From Rhizobium sp. 16-449-1b (GTDB taxonomy: Bacteria; Pseudomonadota; Alphaproteobacteria; Rhizobiales; Rhizobiaceae): 64,000 bases of DNA. Position numbers and translations under genes: made by a program. The stretch spans positions 124,001-188,000 of the forward strand of contig NZ_JAGHMH010000024.1 of NCBI RefSeq assembly GCF_017741935.1, written 5' to 3'. The stretch's first letter is position 1, and each line of letters begins with the position of its first letter. Below the pieces are notes generated by a model. It ran no database searches, was not told where the DNA came from, and was given only the letters and a program-made list of their open reading frames with translations. Shown here piece by piece: positions 53,776 to 63,177 of this stretch.

Positions 53776-56700
53776 TTATTCCGCGGCGATCCCCATCCGG
53801 CTGCGCTCCATTTCCTCGAGCGCGCGGCGGTATTCGACCGGCATGACCTTGCGGAACTTCGGACGATACTCCGCCCAGTTGTCCAGGATCTGCTTGGCAC
53901 GGGTGGATTCCGTGTAGTGCAGGTGGTTGGAGATCAGCTGGTAGAGGCGTTCCTCGTCGTGACGGGTCATGTCGCCGGAAACGTCGACGCGGCCCTTGTG
54001 CGCGAGATCGCCGCCATGGTGATGCAGCTTCTCCATCAGGTCGTCCTCTTCCGGAACCGGCTCGAGCTCGACCATCGCCATGTTGCAGCGCTTGGCGAAA
54101 TCGCCGCTCTCGTCCAGAACATAGGCGACGCCACCAGACATGCCGGCCGCGAAGTTGCGGCCCGTCTCGCCGAGCACGACCACCACGCCACCCGTCATGT
54201 ATTCGCAGCCGTGGTCGCCCACGCCTTCGACGATGGCGATGGCGCCGGAGTTGCGCACCGCGAAGCGCTCGCCCGCGACGCCGCGGAAGTAGCACTCGCC
54301 CTCGGTCGCGCCGTAAAGCACGGTGTTGCCGACGATGATTGAGTCCTCAGCGACGATCTTCGAGTTCTCCGGCGGACGCACGATGATCTTGCCGCCCGAA
54401 AGGCCCTTGCCGACATAGTCGTTGCCGTCGCCGATCAGCTTGAAGGTCACGCCGCGCGCCAGGAACGCGCCGAACGACTGTCCGGCCGTGCCGCGAAGCG
54501 TCACGTTGATCGTGTCTTCCTTCAGGCCGCGGTGGTTGTAGCGCTTGGCCACCTCACCCGACAGCATCGCGCCCGCCGAACGGTCGACGTTCTTGATGTC
54601 GACTTCGAAAGACACAGGCGTCTTCGACGCGAGTGCCGGCTCGGCCTCCGCGATCATCTTGCGATCGAGAATGTCGTCGATCGGATGCTTCTGGCGGGTC
54701 GTCCAGTAGGTTGCTTCCTTCGGCGCCTCCACCTTGTGGAAGATGCGGCTGAAGTCGAGACCCTTGGACTTCCAGTGCGCCAGCATCTCGTCCTTCTCGA
54801 GCAGCTCCGAAGCGCCGATGATGTCATCGAACTTGGTGAAGCCGAGCGAGGCCAGGATTTCACGCACTTCGTTGGCAACGAAGAAGAAGTAGTTGATGAC
54901 GTGCTCCGGCGTGCCCTTGAAGCGCTTGCGCAGAACCGGATCCTGGGTGGCAACGCCAACAGGGCAGGTGTTCAGGTGGCACTTGCGCATCATGATGCAG
55001 CCGGCGGCGATGACGGGAGCGGTCGCGAAGCCGAACTCGTCGGCACCAAGAAGCGCACCGATGATGACGTCGCGGCCGGTCTTCAGGCCACCGTCGACCT
55101 GCAGCGCGATGCGCGAACGAAGGCCGTTCAGCACCAGCGTCTGCTGCGTTTCGGCAAGGCCGATTTCCCACGGAGAGCCGGCATGCTTCAGCGAGGTCAG
55201 CGGCGACGCGCCGGTGCCGCCGTCGAAGCCGGAGACCGTGATGTGGTCGGCGCGCGCCTTGGCGACACCGGCGGCAACCGTGCCGACGCCGACTTCCGAG
55301 ACGAGCTTGACCGAGACATCGGACGTCGGGTTGACGTTCTTCAGGTCGTAGATCAGCTGCGCCAGATCTTCGATCGAGTAGATGTCGTGGTGCGGCGGCG
55401 GCGAGATCAGGCCGACACCCGGCGTCGAGTGACGGGTCTTGGCAACGGTCGCATCGACCTTGTGGCCGGGCAGCTGGCCGCCTTCGCCGGGCTTGGCACC
55501 CTGCGCAACCTTGATCTGCAGCATGTCGGCGTTGACGAGGTATTCGGTGGTGACACCGAAGCGTCCCGACGCGATCTGCTTGATCGCCGAGCGTTCCGGG
55601 TTCGCAGAACCATCAGCCAGCGGGAAGTAGCGGTCAGACTCTTCGCCGCCCTCGCCCGTGTTGGACTTACCGCCGATCTTGTTCATCGCGATCGCCAGCG
55701 TCGTATGCGCCTCTCTGGAGATAGAGCCGAAGGACATGGCGCCGGTCGAGAAGCGCTTGACGATCTCGACCGCAGGCTCGACGTCATCGAGCGAGACGGG
55801 TTTGCGCCCGATCTGCTCGGCGGTCTTGATCTTGAACAGGCCGCGAATGGTGTTCATGCGCAGCGCCGACGTGTTCACCATCTCGGCGAACTCGCGGTAG
55901 CGGTCCTCGGAGTTGCCGCGAACGGCGTGCTGCAGCGTGGCCACCGCATCCGGGGTCCAGGCATGGCTTTCGCCGCGCATGCGGTAGGCATATTCGCCGC
56001 CGATATCGAGCGTGGTCGCGAGCAGCGGATCCTTCCCGAAGGCCGACGTGTGACGGGCAACGGTCTCTTCGGAGATCGCCTTCAGATCGACGCCTTCGAT
56101 CATCGTCGCGGTGCCGAAGAAATACTTGTCGACCAGTTCCTGCTGCAGGCCGATCGCATCGAAGATCTGGCCGCCGCAATAGGACTGATAGGTCGAGATG
56201 CCCATCTTCGACATGACCTTGAGGATGCCCTTACCGACCGCCTTGATGTAGCGGTAGACGACTTCGGACGCGTCCACTTCCTTCGGGAACTCGCCCTTGG
56301 CATGCATGTCGAGCAGCGTGTCGAAGGCCAGGTACGGGTTGATCGCTTCCGCGCCGTAACCGGCGAGAAGACAGAAGTGGTGCACTTCGCGCGGCTCGCC
56401 GGTTTCGACGACGAGGCCGACGGAAGTGCGCAGCCCCTTGCGGATCAGGTGATGGTGCACGGCGGCCGTCGCGAGCAGCGCCGGGATCGCGATGCGGTCC
56501 GGCCCGATCTGGCGGTCGGAGAGCACGATGATGTTGTAGCCGCCCTTGACGGCCGCTTCCGCGCGCTCGCAGAGGCGGTCGAGCATTTCGGGCATGCCTT
56601 CGGCGCCGCGCTCCACGTCATAGGTGAAGTCGAGCGTCTTGGTGTCGAAACGGTCTTCCGTGTGGCCGATCGAGCGGATCTTTTCGAGATCGCCATTGGT

Positions 56701-58500
56701 AAGGATCGGCTGACGCACTTCCAGGCGCTTGGCGTTGGCCGCACCCTCGTGGTCGAGAATGTTCGGGCGCGGGCCGATGAAGGACACCAGGCTCATGACC
56801 AGCTCTTCGCGGATCGGATCGATCGGCGGGTTGGTGACCTGCGCGAAGTTCTGCTTGAAGTAGGTGTAGAGCAGCTTCGACTTTTCCGACATGGCCGAGA
56901 TCGGCGTATCGGTGCCCATCGAGCCCACGGCTTCCTGGCCCGTCGTCGCCATCGGCGACATCAGGATCTTGGTGTCTTCGGTGGTGTAGCCGAAGGCCTG
57001 CTGGCGGTTGAGGAGCGAGACGTCGCGGCGCAGTGCGCGCGGCTCCACCGGCTTCAGGTCTTCGAGGATCAGCTGCGTGCGATCGAGCCAGCTGCGATAG
57101 GGATGCTTGGTCGCGAGCTCGGTCTTCAGCTCCTCGTCGGAGACGATCTTGCCCTTCTCCATGTCGATCAAGAGCATCTTGCCCGGCTGCAGGCGCCACT
57201 TCTTGACGATATCCTCTTCGGCCACCGGCAGCGTGCCGGCTTCCGAGGCGAGGATGACGCGGTCGTCTGACGTGACGAGGTAGCGGGCCGGACGCAGGCC
57301 GTTACGGTCGAGCGTCGCGCCGATCTGCTTGCCATCGGTGAAGGCAACGGCGGCGGGGCCGTCCCACGGCTCCATCAGCGCTGCGTGATATTCGTAGAAC
57401 GCCTTGCGCTCCTTCGACATCGACTGGTTGCCGGCCCAGGCTTCCGGGATCAGCATCATCACGGCATGCGCCATGGAATAGCCGCCGCGCACGAGGAACT
57501 CGAGCGCGTTGTCGAAACAGGCCGTATCCGACTGACCTTCATAGGAGATCGGCCAGAGCTTGGAGATATCCTCGCCGAAGAGCGGCGAAGACACCGATGC
57601 CTGGCGTGCCGCCATCCAGTTGACGTTGGAGCGCAGCGTGTTGATTTCGCCGTTATGGGCGACCATGCGGTAGGGGTGCGCCAGCTTCCAGGACGGGAAG
57701 GTGTTGGTCGAGAAGCGCTGGTGCACGAGCGCGACAGCGGACTCAAAACGCGGGTCCGACAGGTCCGTGTAATAGGCGCCGACTTGGTAGGCCAGGAACA
57801 TGCCCTTGTAGACGATCGTCGAGGACGACAGCGACACCGGATAGAAGTGGCTCTCCTCGCCGTCGAACTCGTCATAGATACGGTTGGAGATCACCTTGCG
57901 CAGCGTGAACAGGCGGCGTTCGAATTCATCGGTGGTCGCGGCGCTATCGCCGGCCCCGATGAAGATCTGACAGTGATGCGGTTCGGTCGCGGCGATATCC
58001 GGCGCCTTCGACAGCGACGAGTTGTCGACGGGCACGTCACGGAAGCCGATGAGAACCTGGCCCTCTTCGGAGATGACGTCCTGCATCACCTTCTTGAAAT
58101 GCGCGATCTGCTTTTCGTCGCGCGGCATGAAAATATGGCCGACGCCATATTCGCCGGCCTTCGGCAGGGTGATGCCCTGCTTGGCCATTTCCTCGCGGAA
58201 GAAGCGATCGGGAATCTGCACGAGAATGCCAGCACCATCACCCATCAGCGGGTCGGCGCCGACAGCGCCGCGGTGCGTCAGATTCTCGAGAATGAAGAGA
58301 CCGTCCTTGACGATCTGGTGCGACTTCTGGCCCTTCATGTGGGCGACGAAGCCGACGCCGCAGGCGTCATGTTCGTTGCGGGGGTCATACAGGCCCTGCT
58401 TGCCCGGGAGACCGCTGGCGAACTTACGCGTATCGGCCACCGCGCGCATGTCTGCTGCTGCGAACTGGTCGATGTCAGTGGATGGCGTGTTCTTCGTCAT
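53776..58500 (-). CDS. gltB: glutamate synthase, large (alpha) subunit
   Basis: Makes two glutamates from glutamine and 2-oxoglutarate. The 1574-residue protein has an N-terminal propeptide of about 46 residues, then the nucleophile Cys47 in HDACGVGFVAHM, which is cleaved free. The GATase domain runs to about 430, followed by the central and FMN domains and the GXGXG domain at the C terminus. The 3Fe-4S cysteines are C1168, C1174 and C1179 (CIMMRKCHLNTCPVG). GGAGG before the ATG at 58500 fixes the start; the longer frame upstream is not real. Length is typical. Confidence 0.97.
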   Translation of the reverse strand: MTKNTPSTDIDQFAAADMRAVADTRKFASGLPGKQGLYDPRNEHDACGVGFVAHMKGQKSHQIVKDGLFILENLTHRGAVGADPLMGDGAGILVQIPDRFFREEMAKQGITLPKAGEYGVGHIFMPRDEKQIAHFKKVMQDVISEEGQVLIGFRDVPVDNSSLSKAPDIAATEPHHCQIFIGAGDSAATTDEFERRLFTLRKVISNRIYDEFDGEESHFYPVSLSSSTIVYKGMFLAYQVGAYYTDLSDPRFESAVALVHQRFSTNTFPSWKLAHPYRMVAHNGEINTLRSNVNWMAARQASVSSPLFGEDISKLWPISYEGQSDTACFDNALEFLVRGGYSMAHAVMMLIPEAWAGNQSMSKERKAFYEYHAALMEPWDGPAAVAFTDGKQIGATLDRNGLRPARYLVTSDDRVILASEAGTLPVAEEDIVKKWRLQPGKMLLIDMEKGKIVSDEELKTELATKHPYRSWLDRTQLILEDLKPVEPRALRRDVSLLNRQQAFGYTTEDTKILMSPMATTGQEAVGSMGTDTPISAMSEKSKLLYTYFKQNFAQVTNPPIDPIREELVMSLVSFIGPRPNILDHEGAANAKRLEVRQPILTNGDLEKIRSIGHTEDRFDTKTLDFTYDVERGAEGMPEMLDRLCERAEAAVKGGYNIIVLSDRQIGPDRIAIPALLATAAVHHHLIRKGLRTSVGLVVETGEPREVHHFCLLAGYGAEAINPYLAFDTLLDMHAKGEFPKEVDASEVVYRYIKAVGKGILKVMSKMGISTYQSYCGGQIFDAIGLQQELVDKYFFGTATMIEGVDLKAISEETVARHTSAFGKDPLLATTLDIGGEYAYRMRGESHAWTPDAVATLQHAVRGNSEDRYREFAEMVNTSALRMNTIRGLFKIKTAEQIGRKPVSLDDVEPAVEIVKRFSTGAMSFGSISREAHTTLAIAMNKIGGKSNTGEGGEESDRYFPLADGSANPERSAIKQIASGRFGVTTEYLVNADMLQIKVAQGAKPGEGGQLPGHKVDATVAKTRHSTPGVGLISPPPHHDIYSIEDLAQLIYDLKNVNPTSDVSVKLVSEVGVGTVAAGVAKARADHITVSGFDGGTGASPLTSLKHAGSPWEIGLAETQQTLVLNGLRSRIALQVDGGLKTGRDVIIGALLGADEFGFATAPVIAAGCIMMRKCHLNTCPVGVATQDPVLRKRFKGTPEHVINYFFFVANEVREILASLGFTKFDDIIGASELLEKDEMLAHWKSKGLDFSRIFHKVEAPKEATYWTTRQKHPIDDILDRKMIAEAEPALASKTPVSFEVDIKNVDRSAGAMLSGEVAKRYNHRGLKEDTINVTLRGTAGQSFGAFLARGVTFKLIGDGNDYVGKGLSGGKIIVRPPENSKIVAEDSIIVGNTVLYGATEGECYFRGVAGERFAVRNSGAIAIVEGVGDHGCEYMTGGVVVVLGETGRNFAAGMSGGVAYVLDESGDFAKRCNMAMVELEPVPEEDDLMEKLHHHGGDLAHKGRVDVSGDMTRHDEERLYQLISNHLHYTESTRAKQILDNWAEYRPKFRKVMPVEYRRALEEMERSRMGIAAE

Positions 58501-59058
58501 CGTCTTGCCTCCTGTCAGAGCCCGCGATCGTGCGGGCGGCTCTTCGTCGCACACCGTCCCTGATCTTAGGTTCGGCGCATGACAGCGCTGTTGCATTATC
58601 GAAGATCCGGTCGCCGGCGGCAGGTTTTCTCTGGGAAGGCAGAACCTTTCCCGACAAAACAACCGTTGCGCTCCGCGCCTGCCATAGGTCCGTGCGGGAA
58701 CTTCGTCCGCGCTCCAAGAACTATAGCGTGAAACCCCACGAGTGTAAGGTCCCTCAGCGCCTCTTCGGCCTTGACGGCCAAAATAGGACAGCAACCCTGT
58801 CCTAATCCATCGGTTCTATGCCAGAAACGCGGCGGCTCCGCAAGAGCCAGAAATTAAAAAAACGTCAATTGGCGCATCAAGATTACCAAATCAATCAAGT
58901 TGGCGACATAAAATTACGCCATCCCCTATTATATTGTTTCTTGATTGCGGAATTCAATTTTTGTGATGGGTTGCGCCCCAATCACTTGATCCGGTGAAGC
59001 TTTGGATTAAGCTCGCATCAGAACCCGCCCCCACCTCCATTTTTCCCAGGCATTTTCC
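58501..59058. other. 558-base divergent intergenic region between gltB and threonine aldolase
   Basis: No supported gene. The half near gltB is G+C-rich and contains the perfect inverted repeat described at 58784-58804. The half near the aldolase (about 58845-58970) is clearly A+T-rich, as promoters often are. Two TTGGCG boxes at about 58869 and 58901 lie in it. Small open frames here overlap these signals and look spurious. Confidence 0.6.
58784..58804. promoter_or_regulatory. perfect inverted repeat upstream of gltB
   Basis: Arms TAGGACAG (58784-58791) and CTGTCCTA (58797-58804) surround CAACC. It lies about 285 bases upstream of the gltB start, so it could serve gltB, the aldolase gene, or neither. 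The perfect symmetry and spacing suggest an operator, but I cannot name the regulator. Confidence 0.45.
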
Positions 59059-60108
59059 ATGATCTTCGCTTCCGACAACTGGGCTGGCGCCCATCGTTCC
59101 ATTGCCGAGCGCCTGCTGCAGGAATCCGCCGGCTTCGCCGCCGCTTACGGCACCAGCGATCTCGACCGCCGCGTCGAGGACCGCTTCGCCGAGATCTTCG
59201 AGCGCGAAGTCTCCGTCTTCTTCGTGGCGACGGGCACGGCCGCCAACTCGCTGTCGCTTGCGAGCGTCCAGCGCCCCGGCGGCATCACCTTCTGTCACGC
59301 CGAAGCCCATGTGATCGCCGATGAATGCGGCGCCCCCGATTTCTTCAGCCAGGGACGGCTGTCGCCCGTGGATGGCGAATTGGGCAAGATCGATCCGGAA
59401 AAGCTCGCCAAGGCGATCGCCGGCTTCCCTGAAAACGCCGTGCATCATGGCCGCGCGACGGCCGTCACCATCACCCAGGCGACCGAGATCGGCACCGTCT
59501 ACTCGCTTGACGAGATCGATGCGATTTCCGCGATCTGCAAGGAGCGCAAGCTGCAGCTCCACATGGACGGCGCCCGCTTCGCCAATGCGCTGGTGGCGCT
59601 TGATGCAAGCCCGGCCGAGATGACCTGGAAGCGCGGCGTCGACATCCTGTCCTTCGGCGGCACCAAGAACGGCTGCTGGTGCGCCGAGGCGATCGTCGCC
59701 TTCGATCCTGAAAAGGCGAAGGAGATGCCCTTCATCCGCAAGCGTGCCGCCCAGCTCTTTTCCAAGTCGCGCTTCATCGCCGCCCAGTTCGACGCCTATC
59801 TGGACAACGGCCTGTGGCTTGATCTCGCCGGCCACGCCAACGGCATGGCCGACCGCCTGCGCGCCGGCATTGGCGCCAGCAACTCCGCCCGACTTGCCTG
59901 GTCGACGACATCGAACGAAGTCTTCGCCATTATAAAGAAGAGTGCCGGAAAGACCGCCGAAGACAAGGGCGCGAAATTCTACGAATGGCCGATCCCCTCA
60001 GCCACGCCTGATCTCGTCGGCGCAGACGAGATCCTGATCCGCCTCGTCACCAGCTTCGCGACAGAGGAAAAGGACGTCGACGGCTTCCTGAGCTGCCTCG
60101 CATCCTAA
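59059..60108 (+). CDS. low-specificity L-threonine aldolase family protein
   Basis: A 349-residue PLP enzyme that likely cleaves threonine or allo-threonine to glycine and acetaldehyde. MIFASDNWAGAH and VFFVATGTAANSLSL are the family N-terminal parts; HMDGARFANAL has the PLP-binding Asp170, and the Schiff-base Lys203 is in SFGGTKNGCW. Length is typical of LtaE. Divergent from gltB. Beta-eliminating lyase relatives are possible but less likely. The stop is followed by a long hairpin. Confidence 0.9.
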   Translation: MIFASDNWAGAHRSIAERLLQESAGFAAAYGTSDLDRRVEDRFAEIFEREVSVFFVATGTAANSLSLASVQRPGGITFCHAEAHVIADECGAPDFFSQGRLSPVDGELGKIDPEKLAKAIAGFPENAVHHGRATAVTITQATEIGTVYSLDEIDAISAICKERKLQLHMDGARFANALVALDASPAEMTWKRGVDILSFGGTKNGCWCAEAIVAFDPEKAKEMPFIRKRAAQLFSKSRFIAAQFDAYLDNGLWLDLAGHANGMADRLRAGIGASNSARLAWSTTSNEVFAIIKKSAGKTAEDKGAKFYEWPIPSATPDLVGADEILIRLVTSFATEEKDVDGFLSCLAS

Positions 60109-60120
60109 TTCCCAAACGCC

Positions 60121-60154
60121 GATCGGCCCGGTGATAGAAATCACCGGGCCGATC
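60121..60154. terminator. long hairpin between convergent genes
   Basis: A perfect 15-bp stem (GATCGGCCCGGTGAT / ATCACCGGGCCGATC) with loop AGAA. It sits between the aldolase gene and the end of cyoD. Neither side has a clear T-run, but the stem is strong enough to act as a bidirectional stop or to stabilise the mRNA ends. Confidence 0.6.
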
Positions 60155-60195
60155 CTCATGGCGCCGCACCCAGCCATGCGGCGCGCACTCCTCAC

Positions 60196-60549
60196 TTACA
60201 TGTTGCTCATTTCGCCCGCGCTCATCGGCATCATGTTCACGTTCATGTGGTACATGACCCAGATCGTGCCGACGATGGTGATGACCACGATGATGGCCGT
60301 GAAGATGAAGGCCAAGAGCGTCCAGCCGTCTTCCGCGCGGCTGTCGACATGCAGGAAGCAGACGACGTGGACGATGATCTGCGCGATGGCCAGCACGAAG
60401 ATGATCACGGTGGTCGCCGTGGCATTTTCCAGCGCCCCGGACATGACCAGCCAGAACGGAATGACCGTCAGGATGATCGACAGGATCGAGCCGGTCCAGA
60501 TGCTGCCCTTGCTGCCGTGAGCGGGTTCGGTGTGATGATGTGTGCTCAA
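60196..60549 (-). CDS. cyoD: cytochrome bo ubiquinol oxidase subunit IV
   Basis: A 117-residue membrane protein with three helices (about 19-39, 45-67 and 79-103). It starts STHHHTEPAHGSKG after a TTG at 60549. That TTG overlaps the cyoC stop (TTGA), and GGAG lies seven bases upstream. No ATG or GTG is available in frame nearby, so the TTG start is likely. Small subunit needed for assembly of the oxidase. Last gene of cyoABCD. Confidence 0.9.
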   Translation of the reverse strand: MSTHHHTEPAHGSKGSIWTGSILSIILTVIPFWLVMSGALENATATTVIIFVLAIAQIIVHVVCFLHVDSRAEDGWTLLAFIFTAIIVVITIVGTIWVMYHMNVNMMPMSAGEMSNM

Positions 60550-61175
60550 CGAAGTGCTCCAAACAGGTAGACGACGGTGAAGACGCCGATCCAGATGATG
60601 TCGAGGAAGTGCCAGAACATCGACAGGCACATCAGGCGACGCTTGTTGTCCTCGTTCAGTCCGCGCTGGGCGATCTGCACCAGCAGCGTGACCAGCCAGA
60701 TCAGGCCGAACAAGACGTGCAGGCCGTGCGTCCCGACCAGCGTGAAGAAGGCCGACAGGAAGGCGCTACGCTGCGGCGTGGCACCTTCGGCGATCAAAGA
60801 CGAGAACTCGTAGAGTTCCACGCAAAGGAACGCCGCGCCGAGCAGGCCGGTGACGGCGAGCAGCCGCCACATGGTGGCCGTACGGCCGGCGGCCATCGCC
60901 TGCATGCCGATCGAAAGCACGATCGACGATGCCAAGAGGAAGCCGGTGTTCAGCGCCACCAGCGGCAGCTCGAACAGGTGCTGCGGCGGAGGCCCACCCG
61001 CATAATTGCGGCTGAGCGTTCCATAGACGGCGAACAGCGAGGCGAAGATCAGCGCATCGCTCATCAGGTAGATCCAGAAGCCGAGCATCGTGGCGCCGCC
61101 ACTGTGATAATGCTCCTCGGCTTCGGGCAGGTGGTAGACGCGTTGGGCGTCCTTGTTGACGAGTTGAATGGTCAT
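60546..61175 (-). CDS. cyoC: cytochrome bo ubiquinol oxidase subunit III
   Basis: A 209-residue membrane protein with five helices (for example MLGFWIYLMSDALIFASLFAVY and LSMFWHFLDIIWIGVFTVVYLF). The acidic residue in ELYEF and the WHFLDIIWI motif are conserved in subunit III of haem-copper oxidases. Start ATG at 61175, with GAGGGCC upstream and one base from the cyoB stop. It supports the activity and stability of subunit I. Confidence 0.95.
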   Translation of the reverse strand: MTIQLVNKDAQRVYHLPEAEEHYHSGGATMLGFWIYLMSDALIFASLFAVYGTLSRNYAGGPPPQHLFELPLVALNTGFLLASSIVLSIGMQAMAAGRTATMWRLLAVTGLLGAAFLCVELYEFSSLIAEGATPQRSAFLSAFFTLVGTHGLHVLFGLIWLVTLLVQIAQRGLNEDNKRRLMCLSMFWHFLDIIWIGVFTVVYLFGALR

Positions 61176-61176
61176 G

Positions 61177-63177
61177 TCAGGCCCTCGCTGCCGGCTGCTG
61201 CGCACGCTTGCCTTCGGTAAGCGCGATCGCATCGGCCGGGATGTAGTGATCGCGGCTGTAGTTGAAGGTGTGGACGATCGAGACGACGAGGATGCCGGCG
61301 AAGCTGATGGCGGCCAGCCACCACATGTACCAGATCATGCCGAAGCCCAGTGCCGTGGCGAGTGCCGCAACCACGACGCCGGTGGCTGTATTGCGCGGCA
61401 TGTGGACGGGGCGGAAGCCTTCGGTCGGATGCTTGTAGCCATGCTCCTTCATGTCATGCCAGGCGTCGAGTTCGTAGACGACGGGCGTGATCGCGAAGTT
61501 GTAGGCTGGCGGAGGCGAGGTGGTCGACCATTCCAGCGTACGGCCATCCCAAGGGTCGCCGGTGACATCCCGCAGCTTGTCGCGCTTCACGATGCCCATG
61601 ACGATCGCCATGACGAAGCCGAGCACACCGATGAGGATGATCACGGCGCCGATCAGCGCGATGACGAAGTAAGGCTGCAGCGTCGGATCGTCGAAGTGGT
61701 TGACGCGACGTGTGGTGCCCATCAGGCCGACGATGTAGATCGGCGTCCAGGCAACCCAGTAGCCGATGACCCAGCCCCAGAAGGCGACCTTGCCCCAGAA
61801 CTCGTCCATCTTGAAGCCGAAGGCCTTCGGGAACCAGTAGGTCATGCCGGCAAAGAGACCGAAGACGACGCCGCCGATGATGGTGTTGTGGAAGTGCGCC
61901 ACCAGGAACAGCGAGTTGTGCAGCACGAAGTCGGCAGCCGGTACGGCGAGCAGAACGCCCGTCATGCCCCCGACCACGAAGGTCAGCATGAAGGCGACGA
62001 CCCACATCATCGGCAGTTCGAAGCGGATTTCGCCGCGGAACATCGTGAATAGCCAGTTGAACACCTTGGCCCCGGTCGGAATGGCGATCACCATCGTGGC
62101 GATCCCGAAGAAGGCGTTGACGCTCGCACCCGATCCCATGGTGAAATAGTGGTGCAGCCAGACGAGATACGAGAGAATGGTGATGACCACGGTGGCATAG
62201 ACCATCGAGCCGTAGCCGAACAGGCGCTTGCCGGTGAAGGTCGAGGTGATTTCCGAATAGATGCCGAAGGCCGGCAGGATCAGGACGTAGACCTCGGGGT
62301 GACCCCACATCCACACCATGTTCCAGTAGAGCATCGCGTTGCCACCGAGATCATTGATGAAGAAGGCGGTGTCGAGATAGCGGTCGAGCAGCAGCAGGAA
62401 GAAGGCTGCCGTCAATGCCGGGAAGATGGCGATGGCGAGAACGTTGCTGCAAAGCGCGGTCCAGGTGAAGACGGGCATCTTCATCAGCGTCATGCCGGGC
62501 GCGCGCATCTTGATGACGGTTGCCACCATGTTGACGGCCGAGAGCGTCGTGCCGATGCCGGCGATTTCGAGCGACCATAGATAGTAGTCGACCCCGGTAT
62601 CCGGACTGAAGGCCTTTTCCGCCAGCGGCGCGTAGGACAGCCAGCCGGTGCGTGCGAATTCGCCGACGAACAGCGAGATCATCACCAGCACCGAACCCGC
62701 GACCGTCAGCCAGAAGCTGAGGTTGTTAAGATAAGGGAAGGCAACGTCGCGCGCGCCGATCTGCAGCGGCATGACGAAATTGACGATGCCGACGACCAGC
62801 GGGATCGCCACGAAGAAGATCATGATCGTCCCGTGGGCGGTGAAGATCTGGTCGTAGTGGCTCGAGTGCAGGAAGCCCTCGTTGCCACCGAAAGCAATCG
62901 CCTGTTGCAGGCGCATCATCACGGCATCCGAGAAGCCGCGCAGCAGCATGATGATCGCCAGCACGATATACATGATGCCGATCCTCTTGTGATCGACGGA
63001 GGTGAACCACTCCTTCCAGAGATAGCCCCAGAGCCGGAAATAGGTGAGTGCTGCGACGATGATCAGACCGAGCGCGGCGACCGCGATGAAAGTGCCGACA
63101 AGGATCGGCTCGTGGATCGGCAGCGATTCGAGCGTAAGCCGCCCGAAGACTGTCGTGGTGAAGCTATGGTCTTGCAT
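61177..63177 (-). CDS. cyoB: cytochrome bo ubiquinol oxidase subunit I
   Basis: Haem-copper oxidase catalytic subunit, 666 residues with about 15 membrane helices. GHPEVYVLILPAFGIYSE provides the CuB ligand His293 and the Tyr297 that forms the cross-link in this family; LHHYFTMG and HFHNTIIGGVVFGLFAG carry further ligands. FTSVDHKRIGIMYI is the N-terminal signature of the quinol type. It oxidises ubiquinol and pumps protons. Start ATG at 63177 (MQDHSFTTT), with a 14-base overlap with cyoA. Confidence 0.97.
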   Translation of the reverse strand: MQDHSFTTTVFGRLTLESLPIHEPILVGTFIAVAALGLIIVAALTYFRLWGYLWKEWFTSVDHKRIGIMYIVLAIIMLLRGFSDAVMMRLQQAIAFGGNEGFLHSSHYDQIFTAHGTIMIFFVAIPLVVGIVNFVMPLQIGARDVAFPYLNNLSFWLTVAGSVLVMISLFVGEFARTGWLSYAPLAEKAFSPDTGVDYYLWSLEIAGIGTTLSAVNMVATVIKMRAPGMTLMKMPVFTWTALCSNVLAIAIFPALTAAFFLLLLDRYLDTAFFINDLGGNAMLYWNMVWMWGHPEVYVLILPAFGIYSEITSTFTGKRLFGYGSMVYATVVITILSYLVWLHHYFTMGSGASVNAFFGIATMVIAIPTGAKVFNWLFTMFRGEIRFELPMMWVVAFMLTFVVGGMTGVLLAVPAADFVLHNSLFLVAHFHNTIIGGVVFGLFAGMTYWFPKAFGFKMDEFWGKVAFWGWVIGYWVAWTPIYIVGLMGTTRRVNHFDDPTLQPYFVIALIGAVIILIGVLGFVMAIVMGIVKRDKLRDVTGDPWDGRTLEWSTTSPPPAYNFAITPVVYELDAWHDMKEHGYKHPTEGFRPVHMPRNTATGVVVAALATALGFGMIWYMWWLAAISFAGILVVSIVHTFNYSRDHYIPADAIALTEGKRAQQPAARA

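Noticed and set aside
54532..57270. A 912-codon open frame on the plus strand
   Set aside because: It is fully antisense to gltB, rich in Arg, Asp, Gly and Val, and matches no family; high G+C genes commonly leave such open antisense frames.
58501..58794. 98-codon N-terminal extension of gltB and other small frames upstream
   Set aside because: GGAGG and the family alignment fix the gltB start at 58500; the extension crosses an inverted repeat and has no family match.
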